From Pelagicoccus sp. SDUM812003 (lineage in GTDB: Bacteria; Verrucomicrobiota; Verrucomicrobiia; Opitutales; Opitutaceae), in the NCBI RefSeq assembly GCF_031127815.1, contig NZ_JARXHY010000003.1:372001-436000 (forward strand): a DNA stretch of 64,000 nucleotides, given 5' to 3'. Positions 1-8,410 of the stretch are shown here, in pieces. The notes beneath the pieces were generated by a model that ran no database searches, was not told the origin of the DNA, and worked only from the letters and a program-made list of their open reading frames with translations. Position 1 is the first letter of the stretch; every line of letters begins with the position of its first letter. Position numbers and translations under genes: made by a program.

Positions 1-2
1 TC

Positions 3-1544
3 GTCATCGGCGAGGACGGGGTTGTGCAGACCTTGGCCGGCCCTCAGGGGACTGGTGTGGAGGTGCAGGGGTTCGAACACATGCGCGATTTGGTCCTGGA
101 CCGCGAAGTGATGCGCGAAACCAGCCTGAACGCCTCGCTCGAAGCCCAGCAGTCAGCTCTGGCCAAGGCGGAAAGCGCCATCGGCCAGGAGATCACGCGA
201 TCCGGCGACTCGGCGTTCATCGACGGGGCGACCTCCGACGGTGGCGGCTCGGGTGGCATCGCGGAAACGCTGAACAATTTCTTCAACGCCATGCACTCGC
301 TCTCCGCCAATCCCGGTTCGGACGCGGAGAAGGAGGCCATGCTGCAGAAGGCCCAGATCCTTACGGAAAAGCTCAACGTCACCGCGGAGCGCTTCACCGA
401 CCTGCAGGACGATCTCGAGCTTCAGATCAGCACCGATCTCGGCGAAGCGAATCAGTTGATCGAAGAGATCGCCCGTCTGAACACGGAGATCGCTCGGGCC
501 GAATCCACCCAGCAGGGACAGGCCCTCAGCTTGCGCGACCATCGCCAGGCCCTTCTGGAGGACCTGTCCAGCAAGATGCAGGTGCGCTCCGAGGAGATCC
601 CGGGAAGCAGCGGTCAGATTCGCGTCTACATACCCACCGTGGGCGGCAAGTCGCCCACCATAGACCTGGTGGAGCGAGGCCGCTTCAAGCAGGTTGAGAT
701 GGATCTCAGCGGCATTTCTCCCAAGTTTGGCATCGTAGACGAGAATGTTGAGATCGACGTCAGAGGAGGAAGTATCCACGGATCCATACAAGCGATGGAA
801 GGACCGATCTCCACCTATGCGCGCGGCCTCGACGACCTTGCGCTCGCGTTGGCTACCGAAGTGAACGGTCTCTATACCGGGGGAGATGTGACGCGCTCGA
901 ATTTCTTCAACGAGACCAGCGTCGCCAGCATCGCGGAAACCATCGCCACGGAGCTCGGTGAATCCGTATCCGCCAGCGACCTGCAAACTGCCATCGATGC
1001 GGATGGCTCGACCGATGTGGACGGCCAAGTGGCGGCGGCAGCGGCTTACATCGTAGCCAACACCACCACCTCCTCCTCGGCGTCCACCATCGAGGGCATG
1101 ATCTCCAGCGTCCGCCGCAAGGAGCTCTCGGCCGCGAACATCCGGCTGGATGACGGACTCTCCGCCAGCACCATGCGCACGACCAACGACTCCGCCCAGG
1201 AGAAGGGCGACGGCTCGCTGATCCTCGCCATCGCGGAGCTGGACGAGACCCGCCTCGACGGAAGCAGCAGCCGCGGCAGCGATTTGCAGAACCGGACCAT
1301 GAGCTCCTTCTATCGTTCCATCGTCACCGATATGGGCGAAAGCTCGGCCAAGGTGGAAAGCCGCCTCGATGACGAGAAAATCGTTTTCAATCTGCTCAAG
1401 GAGCAGCGCGACTCCGTCTCCGGCGTCTCCCTCGACGAGGAAATGACCGACATGATGAAGTTTCAGCGCGCCTACGAAGCGACGGGTAAGCTGATCCGGG
1501 CCATCGACGAGATGCTCGATGTGATCGTGAACCGGCTGATCTAA
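3..1544 (+). CDS. flgK: Flagellar hook-associated protein 1 (FlgK), 5' end outside window
   Basis: The frame is open from base 3, so the gene begins before the window and only its last 514 codons are seen. FlgK forms the first junction ring between flagellar hook and filament. The visible part starts inside the N-terminal helical region, continues through a coiled-coil stretch of about residues 110-190, and ends with a typical FlgK C-terminus (QRAYEATGKLIRAIDEMLD), the second half of the D0 coiled coil. A variable alanine/serine-rich section lies in the middle. It is followed after 42 bp by flgL, the usual order. The first 60 or so residues, including the start, are missing. Confidence 0.9.
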   Translation, partial: VIGEDGVVQTLAGPQGTGVEVQGFEHMRDLVLDREVMRETSLNASLEAQQSALAKAESAIGQEITRSGDSAFIDGATSDGGGSGGIAETLNNFFNAMHSLSANPGSDAEKEAMLQKAQILTEKLNVTAERFTDLQDDLELQISTDLGEANQLIEEIARLNTEIARAESTQQGQALSLRDHRQALLEDLSSKMQVRSEEIPGSSGQIRVYIPTVGGKSPTIDLVERGRFKQVEMDLSGISPKFGIVDENVEIDVRGGSIHGSIQAMEGPISTYARGLDDLALALATEVNGLYTGGDVTRSNFFNETSVASIAETIATELGESVSASDLQTAIDADGSTDVDGQVAAAAAYIVANTTTSSSASTIEGMISSVRRKELSAANIRLDDGLSASTMRTTNDSAQEKGDGSLILAIAELDETRLDGSSSRGSDLQNRTMSSFYRSIVTDMGESSAKVESRLDDEKIVFNLLKEQRDSVSGVSLDEEMTDMMKFQRAYEATGKLIRAIDEMLDVIVNRLI

Positions 1545-1586
1545 TCCATTTTCTGAATACGCAAGAACCATCTATTCCCACTAAAG

Positions 1587-2576
1587 ATGAGAGTCACCAC
1601 CAACACCTACCCTGATACGCTGCTGCGCCACCTGCAGCGGGTCACGAAGGACATGAATCACCTCAACGAGCAGGTGGCGACGGGGCAGCGCTTTTCCAAG
1701 GTTTCGGAGGACTCCGCGTCCGCCAACCGAGTGCTCGACATGCAGGAGGAGAAGGGAAAGATCACCCAGTTCTCTCGCAACGCAGCTCGAGCTCAGAACA
1801 TCAACAACACCACGATTTCGCAGCTGCAGAACTTCATCGACATATCCGACCGAGTGAGCGAGATCGCCACCCTTGCGGACGGGATCAAGGGGCCGGACGG
1901 CCTGAGGGCCTACGCGGAGGAAGTCGACGAGCTGATCGAGCACGCCATGCAGAGCGCCAACGCCAGCTTCAACGGGGAGTTCATCTTCGCTGGCACCGAC
2001 AGCGACAACCGGCCGTTCGAAGTGGTCGACATGCGCGACGACAGCGGCAACTCCTACTCGAAGAACCTCGGAACGGGAGTGATCACCATGACCGATTCAG
2101 GCGGCGCCACCTCCACCGTCGCCAGCTTTCCGGACGACGGGGAAATCGTCTCGGTGGAATATGTCGGGGCGGCCGAAGGCACAAAGTTTCACGTTTCCGA
2201 GTCCGGAACCATCAAGCCCTTCACTGACGGAGCCACCAATCAGAAGTTCAGGGACTTCATCAACCGCATGATTACCCTGAGAGACGAGCTGGCAGCCGGC
2301 ACTCCGTCCGGATCCGCTACTCGGGAGAGTCTGGAGAGTTCGGAGGATGATCTCATCTTCGCCCTCAGCCGGCAGGGTTCGGTGCAAATGCGCATCGAAT
2401 TCGATCTGAAGCTTAACGAACAGCGCTTCACCGACCTGGAAGAGAACATCTCTGCCGAGGCCGATGTGGACATCGCTCAAACTGTGGTTAGGTTAACCCA
2501 AGTGCAAAACGCGTACCAAGCCTCGCTGAAAAGCGCCGGCCAGGTGCTCAACCAGTCGCTGCTGGACTACCTCTAA
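1587..2576 (+). CDS. flgL: Flagellar hook-associated protein 3 (FlgL)
   Basis: FlgL is the second hook-filament junction protein, exported by the flagellar type III system and assembled on top of FlgK. The 329-residue length fits the family. The N-terminus (RHLQRVTKDMNHLNEQVATG followed by a flagellin-type helix) and the C-terminus (QVQNAYQASLKSAGQVLNQS, ending in LLDYL) are the conserved coiled-coil ends, with a variable domain between about residues 120 and 240. It begins 42 bp after flgK and is followed 31 bp later by fliW, so co-transcription is likely. The ATG at 1587 gives a normal FlgL N-terminus. Confidence 0.92.
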   Translation: MRVTTNTYPDTLLRHLQRVTKDMNHLNEQVATGQRFSKVSEDSASANRVLDMQEEKGKITQFSRNAARAQNINNTTISQLQNFIDISDRVSEIATLADGIKGPDGLRAYAEEVDELIEHAMQSANASFNGEFIFAGTDSDNRPFEVVDMRDDSGNSYSKNLGTGVITMTDSGGATSTVASFPDDGEIVSVEYVGAAEGTKFHVSESGTIKPFTDGATNQKFRDFINRMITLRDELAAGTPSGSATRESLESSEDDLIFALSRQGSVQMRIEFDLKLNEQRFTDLEENISAEADVDIAQTVVRLTQVQNAYQASLKSAGQVLNQSLLDYL

Positions 2577-2607
2577 AGCCCGCCTAACCACCAAGACCGA
2601 ATAGGAA

Positions 2608-3060
2608 ATGAAAGTCGCACCTGAAACACAGTCCAAAAAGGACGTCTGGATCAAGCCCATGGAGTTCGATCTGCCCAGCGGATTGATCGGCATCGAAGAC
2701 GCCACCCGCTACGAGCTCCTCATCAACGAGGAAGAGGCTCCCTTCATGTGGATCCGAAGCGTGACCCACCACGAGCTCGGCTTCGTGGTGGTGGAGCCCC
2801 ATCAGATCGTGTCCGACTACGATGTGGAGATCGGAGACGAGGACGCCAAGACGCTCGGCATCGAAAACGCCGACGACGCGCTGGTGCTCAACATCGTGAC
2901 GCTGCGGGACAACGATATCGAGGCCGCCACGGTCAACCTGATCGCGCCCATCGTGATCAATCGAAAGACGGGGCAGGGCAAGCAGGTCATCGCGGTCAAC
3001 TACATGAAGTTTTCAGCCCGACATCCGCTGCTCGCGGACAGCGCTGTGAGTTCATCCTAA
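2608..3060 (+). CDS. fliW: Flagellar assembly factor FliW
   Basis: FliW is a cytoplasmic beta-barrel protein that binds flagellin and the carbon-storage regulator CsrA. Free FliW antagonises CsrA, which couples flagellin translation to export. The 150-residue protein shows the family core [19 protein letters not shown] near residues 20-38, the segment [19 protein letters not shown], and the C-terminal [19 protein letters not shown]. An AGGAA ribosome site lies immediately upstream of the ATG. csrA follows 34 bp downstream and flagellin after that, the classic fliW-csrA-flagellin arrangement known from Bacillus and Campylobacter. Confidence 0.95.
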   Translation: MKVAPETQSKKDVWIKPMEFDLPSGLIGIEDATRYELLINEEEAPFMWIRSVTHHELGFVVVEPHQIVSDYDVEIGDEDAKTLGIENADDALVLNIVTLRDNDIEAATVNLIAPIVINRKTGQGKQVIAVNYMKFSARHPLLADSAVSSS

Positions 3061-3094
3061 ATCGAAACAGAGAAAACCAAGGAAGGACTCTCAG

Positions 3095-3382
3095 ATGCTT
3101 ATACTTTCCCGAAAAGTGAACGAGGCGATCGTGATCGCCGACAATATCGAGATAAGAATCACCCGTGTCGACGGAGACACGGTGAAGCTCGGAATCGACG
3201 CTCCGCGTTCGATCCCGATCGTGCGCAAGGAACTCTTCGAGGAGATGCAAAAGGCCAACAAGGAAGCGATCGCGACGCCGACTCCGGTGGCAGCGGGTGT
3301 GGGAGCCCCTGCAAAACCGAAGCTCAGCGGACTCGCTCAGAGCCTAGCCTCCAAGAGGAAGCCAAAACCTAACGCGGAGTAG
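3095..3382 (+). CDS. csrA: Carbon storage regulator CsrA with long C-terminal tail
   Basis: CsrA is a dimeric RNA-binding protein that recognises GGA in loops, often over ribosome binding sites. Residues 1-60 are canonical ([20 protein letters not shown], then [20 protein letters not shown]). At 95 residues it is about 30 longer than E. coli CsrA; the additional tail is rich in Ala, Pro, Lys and Thr. In systems with FliW the C-terminal extension of CsrA helps bind FliW, which fits this neighbourhood, although this tail is longer and more disordered-looking than usual. Its own ribosome site region contains two GGA triplets (AAGGAAGGA), so autoregulation is possible. Confidence 0.95.
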   Translation: MLILSRKVNEAIVIADNIEIRITRVDGDTVKLGIDAPRSIPIVRKELFEEMQKANKEAIATPTPVAAGVGAPAKPKLSGLAQSLASKRKPKPNAE

Positions 3383-3462
3383 GGGGCGCGGCGCGGCGTC
3401 TACGCCCGCCTGTCGAACCGCTTCGCACAGCTTGAGAAAATCCTAAAGGAATAGGTCGTAGT

Positions 3463-4311
3463 ATGGTTATCAATACAAATTCGAATGCAGTGGATGCAGC
3501 CGCGAGCTTGCAGCGAAATTCCGCGATGCTCAGCCGCAGTCTTTCCCGCCTCAGCGCCGGATCGAAAATCATCAAGCCTTCCGATGACGCCGCAGGGCTG
3601 TCCATTTCGGAAAAGCTGAACGCTCAGTCGTCGCGCATCGCCGCGGCCAAGACCAATACGCAAACCGCCATGTCTCTCTTGCAGACCTCGGACGGTTTCA
3701 TGGAGGGCATGTACAAGACGCTCAACCGCATGAGCGAGTTGGCGGTGATGGCTCAGGACGTGACCACCACCGCGGACGACAAGGCGCTTTATCAGACGGA
3801 GTTCGATTCGCTCAAGGATCAGCTGCGCAGCGTGATCGGCGATGGGGACACCTGGTCGATCGGCACCGCGGAGCCCATGGGCACCTTCAACGGCATTTCG
3901 CTTTTCAGCGGCTCGCCCAATCTCACCACGGTGGTCGGAGCCTCGAAAGGCCAGGAGATGACTATCGAGATGATCGACCTGACCGGCGCTCCCATGTCGG
4001 AGATTCTGGACGAGTCCTCCCCCATGACGCTTGGAGGTCCTAATGTTTTGGATACGATCGATCAAGCCGTTCGCCTTATCGCCGAGGAACGCTCGAAGGT
4101 AGGATCGGTGCAGTCTCGCATCGAACTTGTGAACTCGCAGCTTAACGTGCAGAGCGAGAACCTGCAGGCGGCGAACTCGCGCATCCGCGATATCGACGTG
4201 GCCGAGGAATCGACCCAGCTGGCGAAGTATCAGATCTTGAACCAAGCGGGCACCTCGATGCTGGCACAGGCGAACTCCCTGCCGGAAACGGTGCTCAGAT
4301 TGCTCGGGTAG
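3463..4311 (+). CDS. fliC: Flagellin
   Basis: This is the filament subunit. The N-terminal D0/D1 region (MVINTNSNAVDAAASLQRN through SDDAAGLSISEKLNAQ) and the C-terminal D1/D0 region (NLQAANSRIRDIDVAEEST to the LLG end) are both typical. At 282 residues it is a short flagellin with only a small variable centre, around residues 130-190. An AAAGGA ribosome site lies about 14 bases before the ATG and contains an AnGGA element that CsrA could cover, consistent with the adjacent fliW-csrA pair. It is the last recognisable flagellar structural gene in the window. Confidence 0.93.
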   Translation: MVINTNSNAVDAAASLQRNSAMLSRSLSRLSAGSKIIKPSDDAAGLSISEKLNAQSSRIAAAKTNTQTAMSLLQTSDGFMEGMYKTLNRMSELAVMAQDVTTTADDKALYQTEFDSLKDQLRSVIGDGDTWSIGTAEPMGTFNGISLFSGSPNLTTVVGASKGQEMTIEMIDLTGAPMSEILDESSPMTLGGPNVLDTIDQAVRLIAEERSKVGSVQSRIELVNSQLNVQSENLQAANSRIRDIDVAEESTQLAKYQILNQAGTSMLAQANSLPETVLRLLG

Positions 4312-4376
4312 AGAATTCGATAGCGTATTCGAATTTTCAGACAAATCAGCGACCCCACCGAACCCACCCACAGACA

Positions 4377-4874
4377 ATGATTTCAGCCGTCGAAAAATAC
4401 CTCGAAACCCTACTCGCCTTCGTGCCACGCCAAACTGGAGGGCGTTTTTCGAAGGATTACATCTCCTTGATTCACGTGCCCGCTCACGGACCGGAGAAGG
4501 TGTATTCACTCGTCATGGACGAACAGCGTCCACTCTTCACGCTGGCCCAGTACAAGGAGACGGTTTGGGAGCTGGTCGAAGCCAGTCAGGGCGAGATGAA
4601 ATCCCCGCAGATCGACGCCTTGCAGGCGGAGGTGACTCCGGATCATCCCGCGTTCATCTTTCTGGATCACGACAGCGTCAGCCGTTGCGAGACCTATGGC
4701 GATGGCGGGGCGGGCCTCGACTACTACCTCATGCTCTGGCAGATGGACGGCGAATCGGGCGTGGTGGAGTGCTACGAGCCGTACGTGCGCGACAATCAGG
4801 CGTGGCTGACCGTAGTCGGCGCATTGCAGGTTTTGTCGAGCGAATTTGAATACGCTCTGCAGGAGCGAGAATAA
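4377..4874 (+). CDS. Unknown protein downstream of flagellin
   Basis: This 165-residue soluble acidic protein has no signal peptide or membrane segment. I do not recognise the family. It begins with a short amphipathic helix (MISAVEKYLETLLAF), has an FIFLDHDSVSRCETYGDGG segment near residues 95-113 and a negatively charged C-terminus. It lies 65 bp after flagellin on the same strand and is followed 17 bp later by a small cysteine-rich gene, so a flagellar or chaperone-like role is conceivable from position only. Confidence 0.6.
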   Translation: MISAVEKYLETLLAFVPRQTGGRFSKDYISLIHVPAHGPEKVYSLVMDEQRPLFTLAQYKETVWELVEASQGEMKSPQIDALQAEVTPDHPAFIFLDHDSVSRCETYGDGGAGLDYYLMLWQMDGESGVVECYEPYVRDNQAWLTVVGALQVLSSEFEYALQERE

Positions 4875-4891
4875 GGAAGGAGGGAGCTCCA

Positions 4892-5101
4892 ATGACTCAG
4901 CAACACTCAACTCGACGCACCCTAAACGGGAAAAAGTTTCTCGGAGTACGTTTCGCTAGCTGCGCCTGCTACGGGCGTCTCTACATGAACGACGCAGGTA
5001 CGGCCTATGTGGGGAACTGTCCGCGCTGCAATACGCCCTATCAGGTGCGCATCGGCTCAAACGGCACCAGCTCCCGCATGTTCATCGCCCAGTGCCGCTA
5101 G
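4892..5101 (+). CDS. Small cysteine-rich protein, possible zinc ribbon
   Basis: This 69-residue protein carries Cys24 and Cys26 (CAC), Cys43 and Cys46 (CPRC) and Cys68. The CxC and CxxC pairs separated by a short beta-like stretch look like a zinc-ribbon knuckle. There is no signal peptide. A GGAAGGAGGGAG stretch upstream is a strong ribosome binding site, which supports translation. It lies 17 bp after the previous unknown gene. I do not recognise a named family. Confidence 0.65.
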   Translation: MTQQHSTRRTLNGKKFLGVRFASCACYGRLYMNDAGTAYVGNCPRCNTPYQVRIGSNGTSSRMFIAQCR

Positions 5102-5149
5102 TAGATCCCGCTTGCTCAAAGGCGCTTCGAACGCTTTGCTCCTACTCCA

Positions 5150-5782
5150 GTGGCGATTCTCATAGTTGGACTTGTTGCGGCGCTGTCGCTATTGATCCTG
5201 CCTCGTTTCATTGGGACGAAGCTGGATAAGACCTTGGTCCAGTACGGTATCCTGGAAAAGCGCTTCGGTCTGAGCCAGAAGGTGACGCGAAGCGTCTGGG
5301 GAAAGGGTATCGGAGAACGCCATACCCTAGCGGGTCACTATCGCGGATACGACGTTTCGCTCTATCACCACTTTCATGGAAAAGGGAAACGTCGCCAGGA
5401 ATGGACCTCCCTGGTGTTCGAAACGCTTTTCGCCGGAGGTTTCGAGCTCCGTATCGGTTTTAAGGATACGTCGCCTCAGGCCCGCTTCGCCTCGCTCGAA
5501 AATGGAGCCTCTCGCGAGCTGCCTGCCGGGGTCTCGCTAGCGTGCAATGACGACGCGTTTCTGGAGGCGCTTGCAAGGGAGACGGTTGCGGATCGTCTGG
5601 CGTCGTTGAGCTCCGCCGGGATTCCTGGAGCGATTCTCTTGAGCAAAGGGTTTCTCGAGTATCGCGAGGCCGGCCAAATGGTGGACGAGGCGATGCGTCT
5701 TCGCTTCCAGCAAGCCTTTCTGGTCCTGGCAGAGCTTGCGGACGCGCTTTCGGTGCATTTAGCCAAGCGTCAGAAAGGATGA
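5150..5782 (+). CDS. Membrane-anchored protein of unknown function
   Basis: This 210-residue protein has one N-terminal hydrophobic helix (AILIVGLVAALSLLILPRFI) and then a soluble domain containing HYRGYDVSLYHHF, which resembles small beta-rich membrane-anchored domains of unknown function. The proposed start is GTG; no better ATG lies nearby, so the N-terminus is uncertain. The TGA stop forms the first bases of the long hairpin that ends this transcription unit. Confidence 0.6.
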   Translation: MAILIVGLVAALSLLILPRFIGTKLDKTLVQYGILEKRFGLSQKVTRSVWGKGIGERHTLAGHYRGYDVSLYHHFHGKGKRRQEWTSLVFETLFAGGFELRIGFKDTSPQARFASLENGASRELPAGVSLACNDDAFLEALARETVADRLASLSSAGIPGAILLSKGFLEYREAGQMVDEAMRLRFQQAFLVLAELADALSVHLAKRQKG

Positions 5783-5827
5783 GGACAAACAGACGCGCCG
5801 TGCTGGGCGCGGATCTGTTTGTCCTCA
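5780..5827. terminator. 20-bp-stem hairpin, probable bidirectional terminator
   Basis: Bases 5780-5793 pair perfectly with 5814-5827, and 5794-5799 pair with 5806-5811, giving a 20-bp stem with a GA bulge and a six-base loop. It sits between convergent genes, and its first three bases are the stop codon of the upstream gene. There is no long T-run. Confidence 0.65.
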
Positions 5828-5837
5828 ACTGGCTAGC

Positions 5838-6983
5838 CTAGGCTAGGGAAACGCGGATGCCGCCGTTTTGAGCGGATTTGTAGATCGCTTCGATGATGCG
5901 CATGTCCTGCAGCCCTTCCTCTCCGCCGGTGGTGGTGGGGATGCCGTCGTAGATGGAGCGGGAAATGGCATCCATGTGCGCGGCTTGCTGCGAATGGTCG
6001 CCGAAGTCGAAGACCTCCTTGCCGAGGTTGCCCTCGATGCCTCGGTAGTAGTAGGCGGGCGAGAGCTCTGCTGTATGATAGTTTGAATACGCGACGTAGA
6101 GCCGCTCGCAGCGATAGTTGTAGGAGCTGTGACAGGCTGCTACGACGCCGCTTGGAAACTCCATTTCCCAAAGGATCGTTTCCTCCACGCTGTAGTAGGT
6201 TTCGGGATCGGTCTTGTATTCGCGAGCGGTGACGGCGATCGGCTCTTCGTCGGTGCAGTAGCGAGCGGCCTGTATGCAATAAATCCCTACATCCATCAAA
6301 GGCCCTCCTCCCGATAGCTCCTTGTGCAAGCGCCAGTGGCTCAGGTCCTTCATACGGAAGCCGAATTCGGACTGGATGGAGGTCACCGGGCCGAGAGGCA
6401 AGGTTTTGGCGGCTTCGCGAAGGGCGTCGTGGTGCGGGTCGTGGTGCAGGCGGTAGCCGACATTGAGTGTGACGCCATTGGCTTTGCAGGCGTCGATCAT
6501 CTTCTCGCATTCAGCGACCGACACCGCCATGGGCTTCTCGCAGATCACATGCTTGCCCGCTTCCGCGGCGCGAATCGAGTACTCGGCATGCATGGCGTTT
6601 GGCAATACCACATATACAGCGTCGATGGCGTCGTCGTCAGCGATCTGGTCGAAGGTTTCGTAGGTGTAGATGTGCTGATCGTCGATCTGGTACTCCTTGC
6701 CGTACTTCTTCCGTTTGCTTGAGGTGCCGGATATGAGGCCAGCGAGGTGGCTGCGCTTGGTTTGCTGCAGGGCAGGCGCGAGCTCGCCGATGGCGTACAT
6801 GCCGAGGCCGGCGAGCGCGATTCCCAGCGAAGGGCCCGCTTCGGGGGCCGTTTGCAGGGCTGGGTTCTTGGTTTCCTTTTCGTTTCGTGGCCAGTTGTAG
6901 TAGAGGGCGGCGAGGCCGAGTCCGGCTCCGGCGGCTCCTACGAAATGGCGACGAGTGAGTTTGTTGGATTTTGGGTCAGGCAT
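5838..6983 (-). CDS. Gfo/Idh/MocA family oxidoreductase with Tat-like signal
   Basis: This NAD(P)-dependent dehydrogenase of the glucose-fructose oxidoreductase superfamily usually acts on sugars or polyols. The N-terminus holds a twin-arginine signal (LTRRHFVGAAGAGLGLAALY), so export to the periplasm is expected. The Rossmann region begins near residue 50 (GIALAGLGMYAIGELAPAL), and the conserved EKP motif is present (GKHVICEKPMAV), followed by the alpha/beta C-terminal domain with DVGIYCIQAARYC. The 381-residue length fits. It is monocistronic, between the convergent hairpin and a divergent MFS gene. The substrate cannot be assigned. Confidence 0.85.
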   Translation of the reverse strand: MPDPKSNKLTRRHFVGAAGAGLGLAALYYNWPRNEKETKNPALQTAPEAGPSLGIALAGLGMYAIGELAPALQQTKRSHLAGLISGTSSKRKKYGKEYQIDDQHIYTYETFDQIADDDAIDAVYVVLPNAMHAEYSIRAAEAGKHVICEKPMAVSVAECEKMIDACKANGVTLNVGYRLHHDPHHDALREAAKTLPLGPVTSIQSEFGFRMKDLSHWRLHKELSGGGPLMDVGIYCIQAARYCTDEEPIAVTAREYKTDPETYYSVEETILWEMEFPSGVVAACHSSYNYRCERLYVAYSNYHTAELSPAYYYRGIEGNLGKEVFDFGDHSQQAAHMDAISRSIYDGIPTTTGGEEGLQDMRIIEAIYKSAQNGGIRVSLA

Positions 6984-7111
6984 ATTAGGGGGTTTCTAGG
7001 GAAAATCCACTGCTTGGGAAGTGGAATCGACCTCTGGCTCATTAGTCGGAGTGGCAAAAGCGGTTGCTTCAGGGAGGGCATTAGCGATGGTTCAGCGTTT
7101 CGCTTATTTCG

Positions 7112-8287
7112 ATGCGTGCGCTCAAGCTCCAGTTTTTCCTTCTTTTCGGCTCCTTGGCGTCGGTGCAGCCTTATGTGGCCTTGCTTTTCAGGGAACGCGG
7201 CATGGACGCGGAGGATATCGGCTACTCCCTCGGCATGGCCGGATGGGCGATCGTTTTGAGCCCCGCGTTGATCACTTTGATCGCCGATACTCGGATGTCG
7301 CCGCGGCGGCTGGTGACGGTCTTGAGCCTTTGCACGGGCTTTGCCTTGCTCGCTCTGCTCTGGGCCCAGACCTACTGGGCGCTCACGGCGTTCTACTTTC
7401 TCTACTCGCTCGGGGTGACGGCCATGATTCCGCTGCAGGACGGCATCACCTTCGGCGTGCAGAAGATGCGTCAGGAAGAGGCAGGGCCGGAGCTGCACTA
7501 CAATCAGATCCGGGTTTGGGGCACGGTGGGCTACATGGCCCTGCTTGTGATGCTGTTTTATCCCATCAAGCTCAGCGGCTCGGTGACGCTGGGCGTCTGG
7601 TTTGGCATCGGCTGCTTCGCATTGCTGGCCTTTAACGCCATGGCCTTGCCGGATCGCGGGAGACGGGAAACTGCGAAGCGGGCCCAGGGCCTGCCCACGA
7701 GCGACGCCTTGAAGGCCCTGCTGGGCAAGGACACGCTGTTCTTTTCCGCCAGCATGTTTCTGCTGCTGGCCTGTTCGGCGGCCTATCACACCATGTACCC
7801 GGTCTACCTGGCGGAAGATCTGGGGCTGGCCCGCCACTGGGTGGGCATCGTCATCATGTCCGGGGCCTTGCTGGAGGTGTACTTCATCGTGAAACTATCC
7901 ACCTGGCAGCGTCGCTGGGGGCATCGAGCGGTCATGCTGGCCGGCATCTGGCTCACTATCCTCCGCTTCGCCCTGATGTTCGCATTTCCCAATCTGCCGG
8001 TCGCCATCGGGACTCAAGTCTTTCACGGGGCGATGATTTGCTCCATGATGGTGATACCGCCGACCTACATCAACGGTTTGGCGACGGAGTCGAATCGCAA
8101 TTCCATCCAGGGCGTCTACACCATGTTGATCATCGGCGTCTCGCGCTTCGTGGGCACCGCTCTGTCCGGGCATGTGGCGTCGGTCGATCAGCGCCACGTC
8201 TACCTGCTTTGCGCCGCGTTGAGCGTGGCGGCCCTCGGTTTCATGTGGAAGGGATTTCGCCCCGAGGTGGTGCAAGAGCCGGCGTAG
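7112..8287 (+). CDS. MFS permease, LacY/HcaT-like
   Basis: This 391-residue protein has about 12 hydrophobic segments and belongs to the MFS branch with LacY- and HcaT-like transporters (N-terminal RALKLQFFLLFGSLASVQPY, and YNQIRVWGTVGYMALLV near residue 128, the R-x-W-G signature of this group). It probably symports a sugar, nucleoside or small acid with protons across the inner membrane. The substrate is unknown. It is divergent from the oxidoreductase gene and followed by a GC-rich hairpin. Confidence 0.8.
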   Translation: MRALKLQFFLLFGSLASVQPYVALLFRERGMDAEDIGYSLGMAGWAIVLSPALITLIADTRMSPRRLVTVLSLCTGFALLALLWAQTYWALTAFYFLYSLGVTAMIPLQDGITFGVQKMRQEEAGPELHYNQIRVWGTVGYMALLVMLFYPIKLSGSVTLGVWFGIGCFALLAFNAMALPDRGRRETAKRAQGLPTSDALKALLGKDTLFFSASMFLLLACSAAYHTMYPVYLAEDLGLARHWVGIVIMSGALLEVYFIVKLSTWQRRWGHRAVMLAGIWLTILRFALMFAFPNLPVAIGTQVFHGAMICSMMVIPPTYINGLATESNRNSIQGVYTMLIIGVSRFVGTALSGHVASVDQRHVYLLCAALSVAALGFMWKGFRPEVVQEPA

Positions 8288-8358
8288 GTCCGGGGGCTTG
8301 CTCCGGGGGGAGCGCTTGGAGGCGTAGCTCCTCCATTGATGATTTGGGATACGGGAAA

Positions 8359-8380
8359 GGCGTGGCTCGGCGGCCACGCC
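8359..8380 (+). terminator. GC-rich hairpin after MFS gene
   Basis: GGCGTGGC (8359-8366) pairs with GCCACGCC (8373-8380), with CTACTTTT immediately downstream. It could terminate the MFS transcript. Its shape resembles the other GC-rich palindromes at 19971 and 24368, so a dispersed REP-like element is the alternative. Confidence 0.5.
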
Positions 8381-8410
8381 CTACTTTTGAAGTGAATGAA
8401 AGGGAATCGC

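Noticed and set aside
153-1571. Long minus-strand frame opposite flgK
   Set aside because: Same cause; FlgK motifs and the operon direction favour the plus strand.
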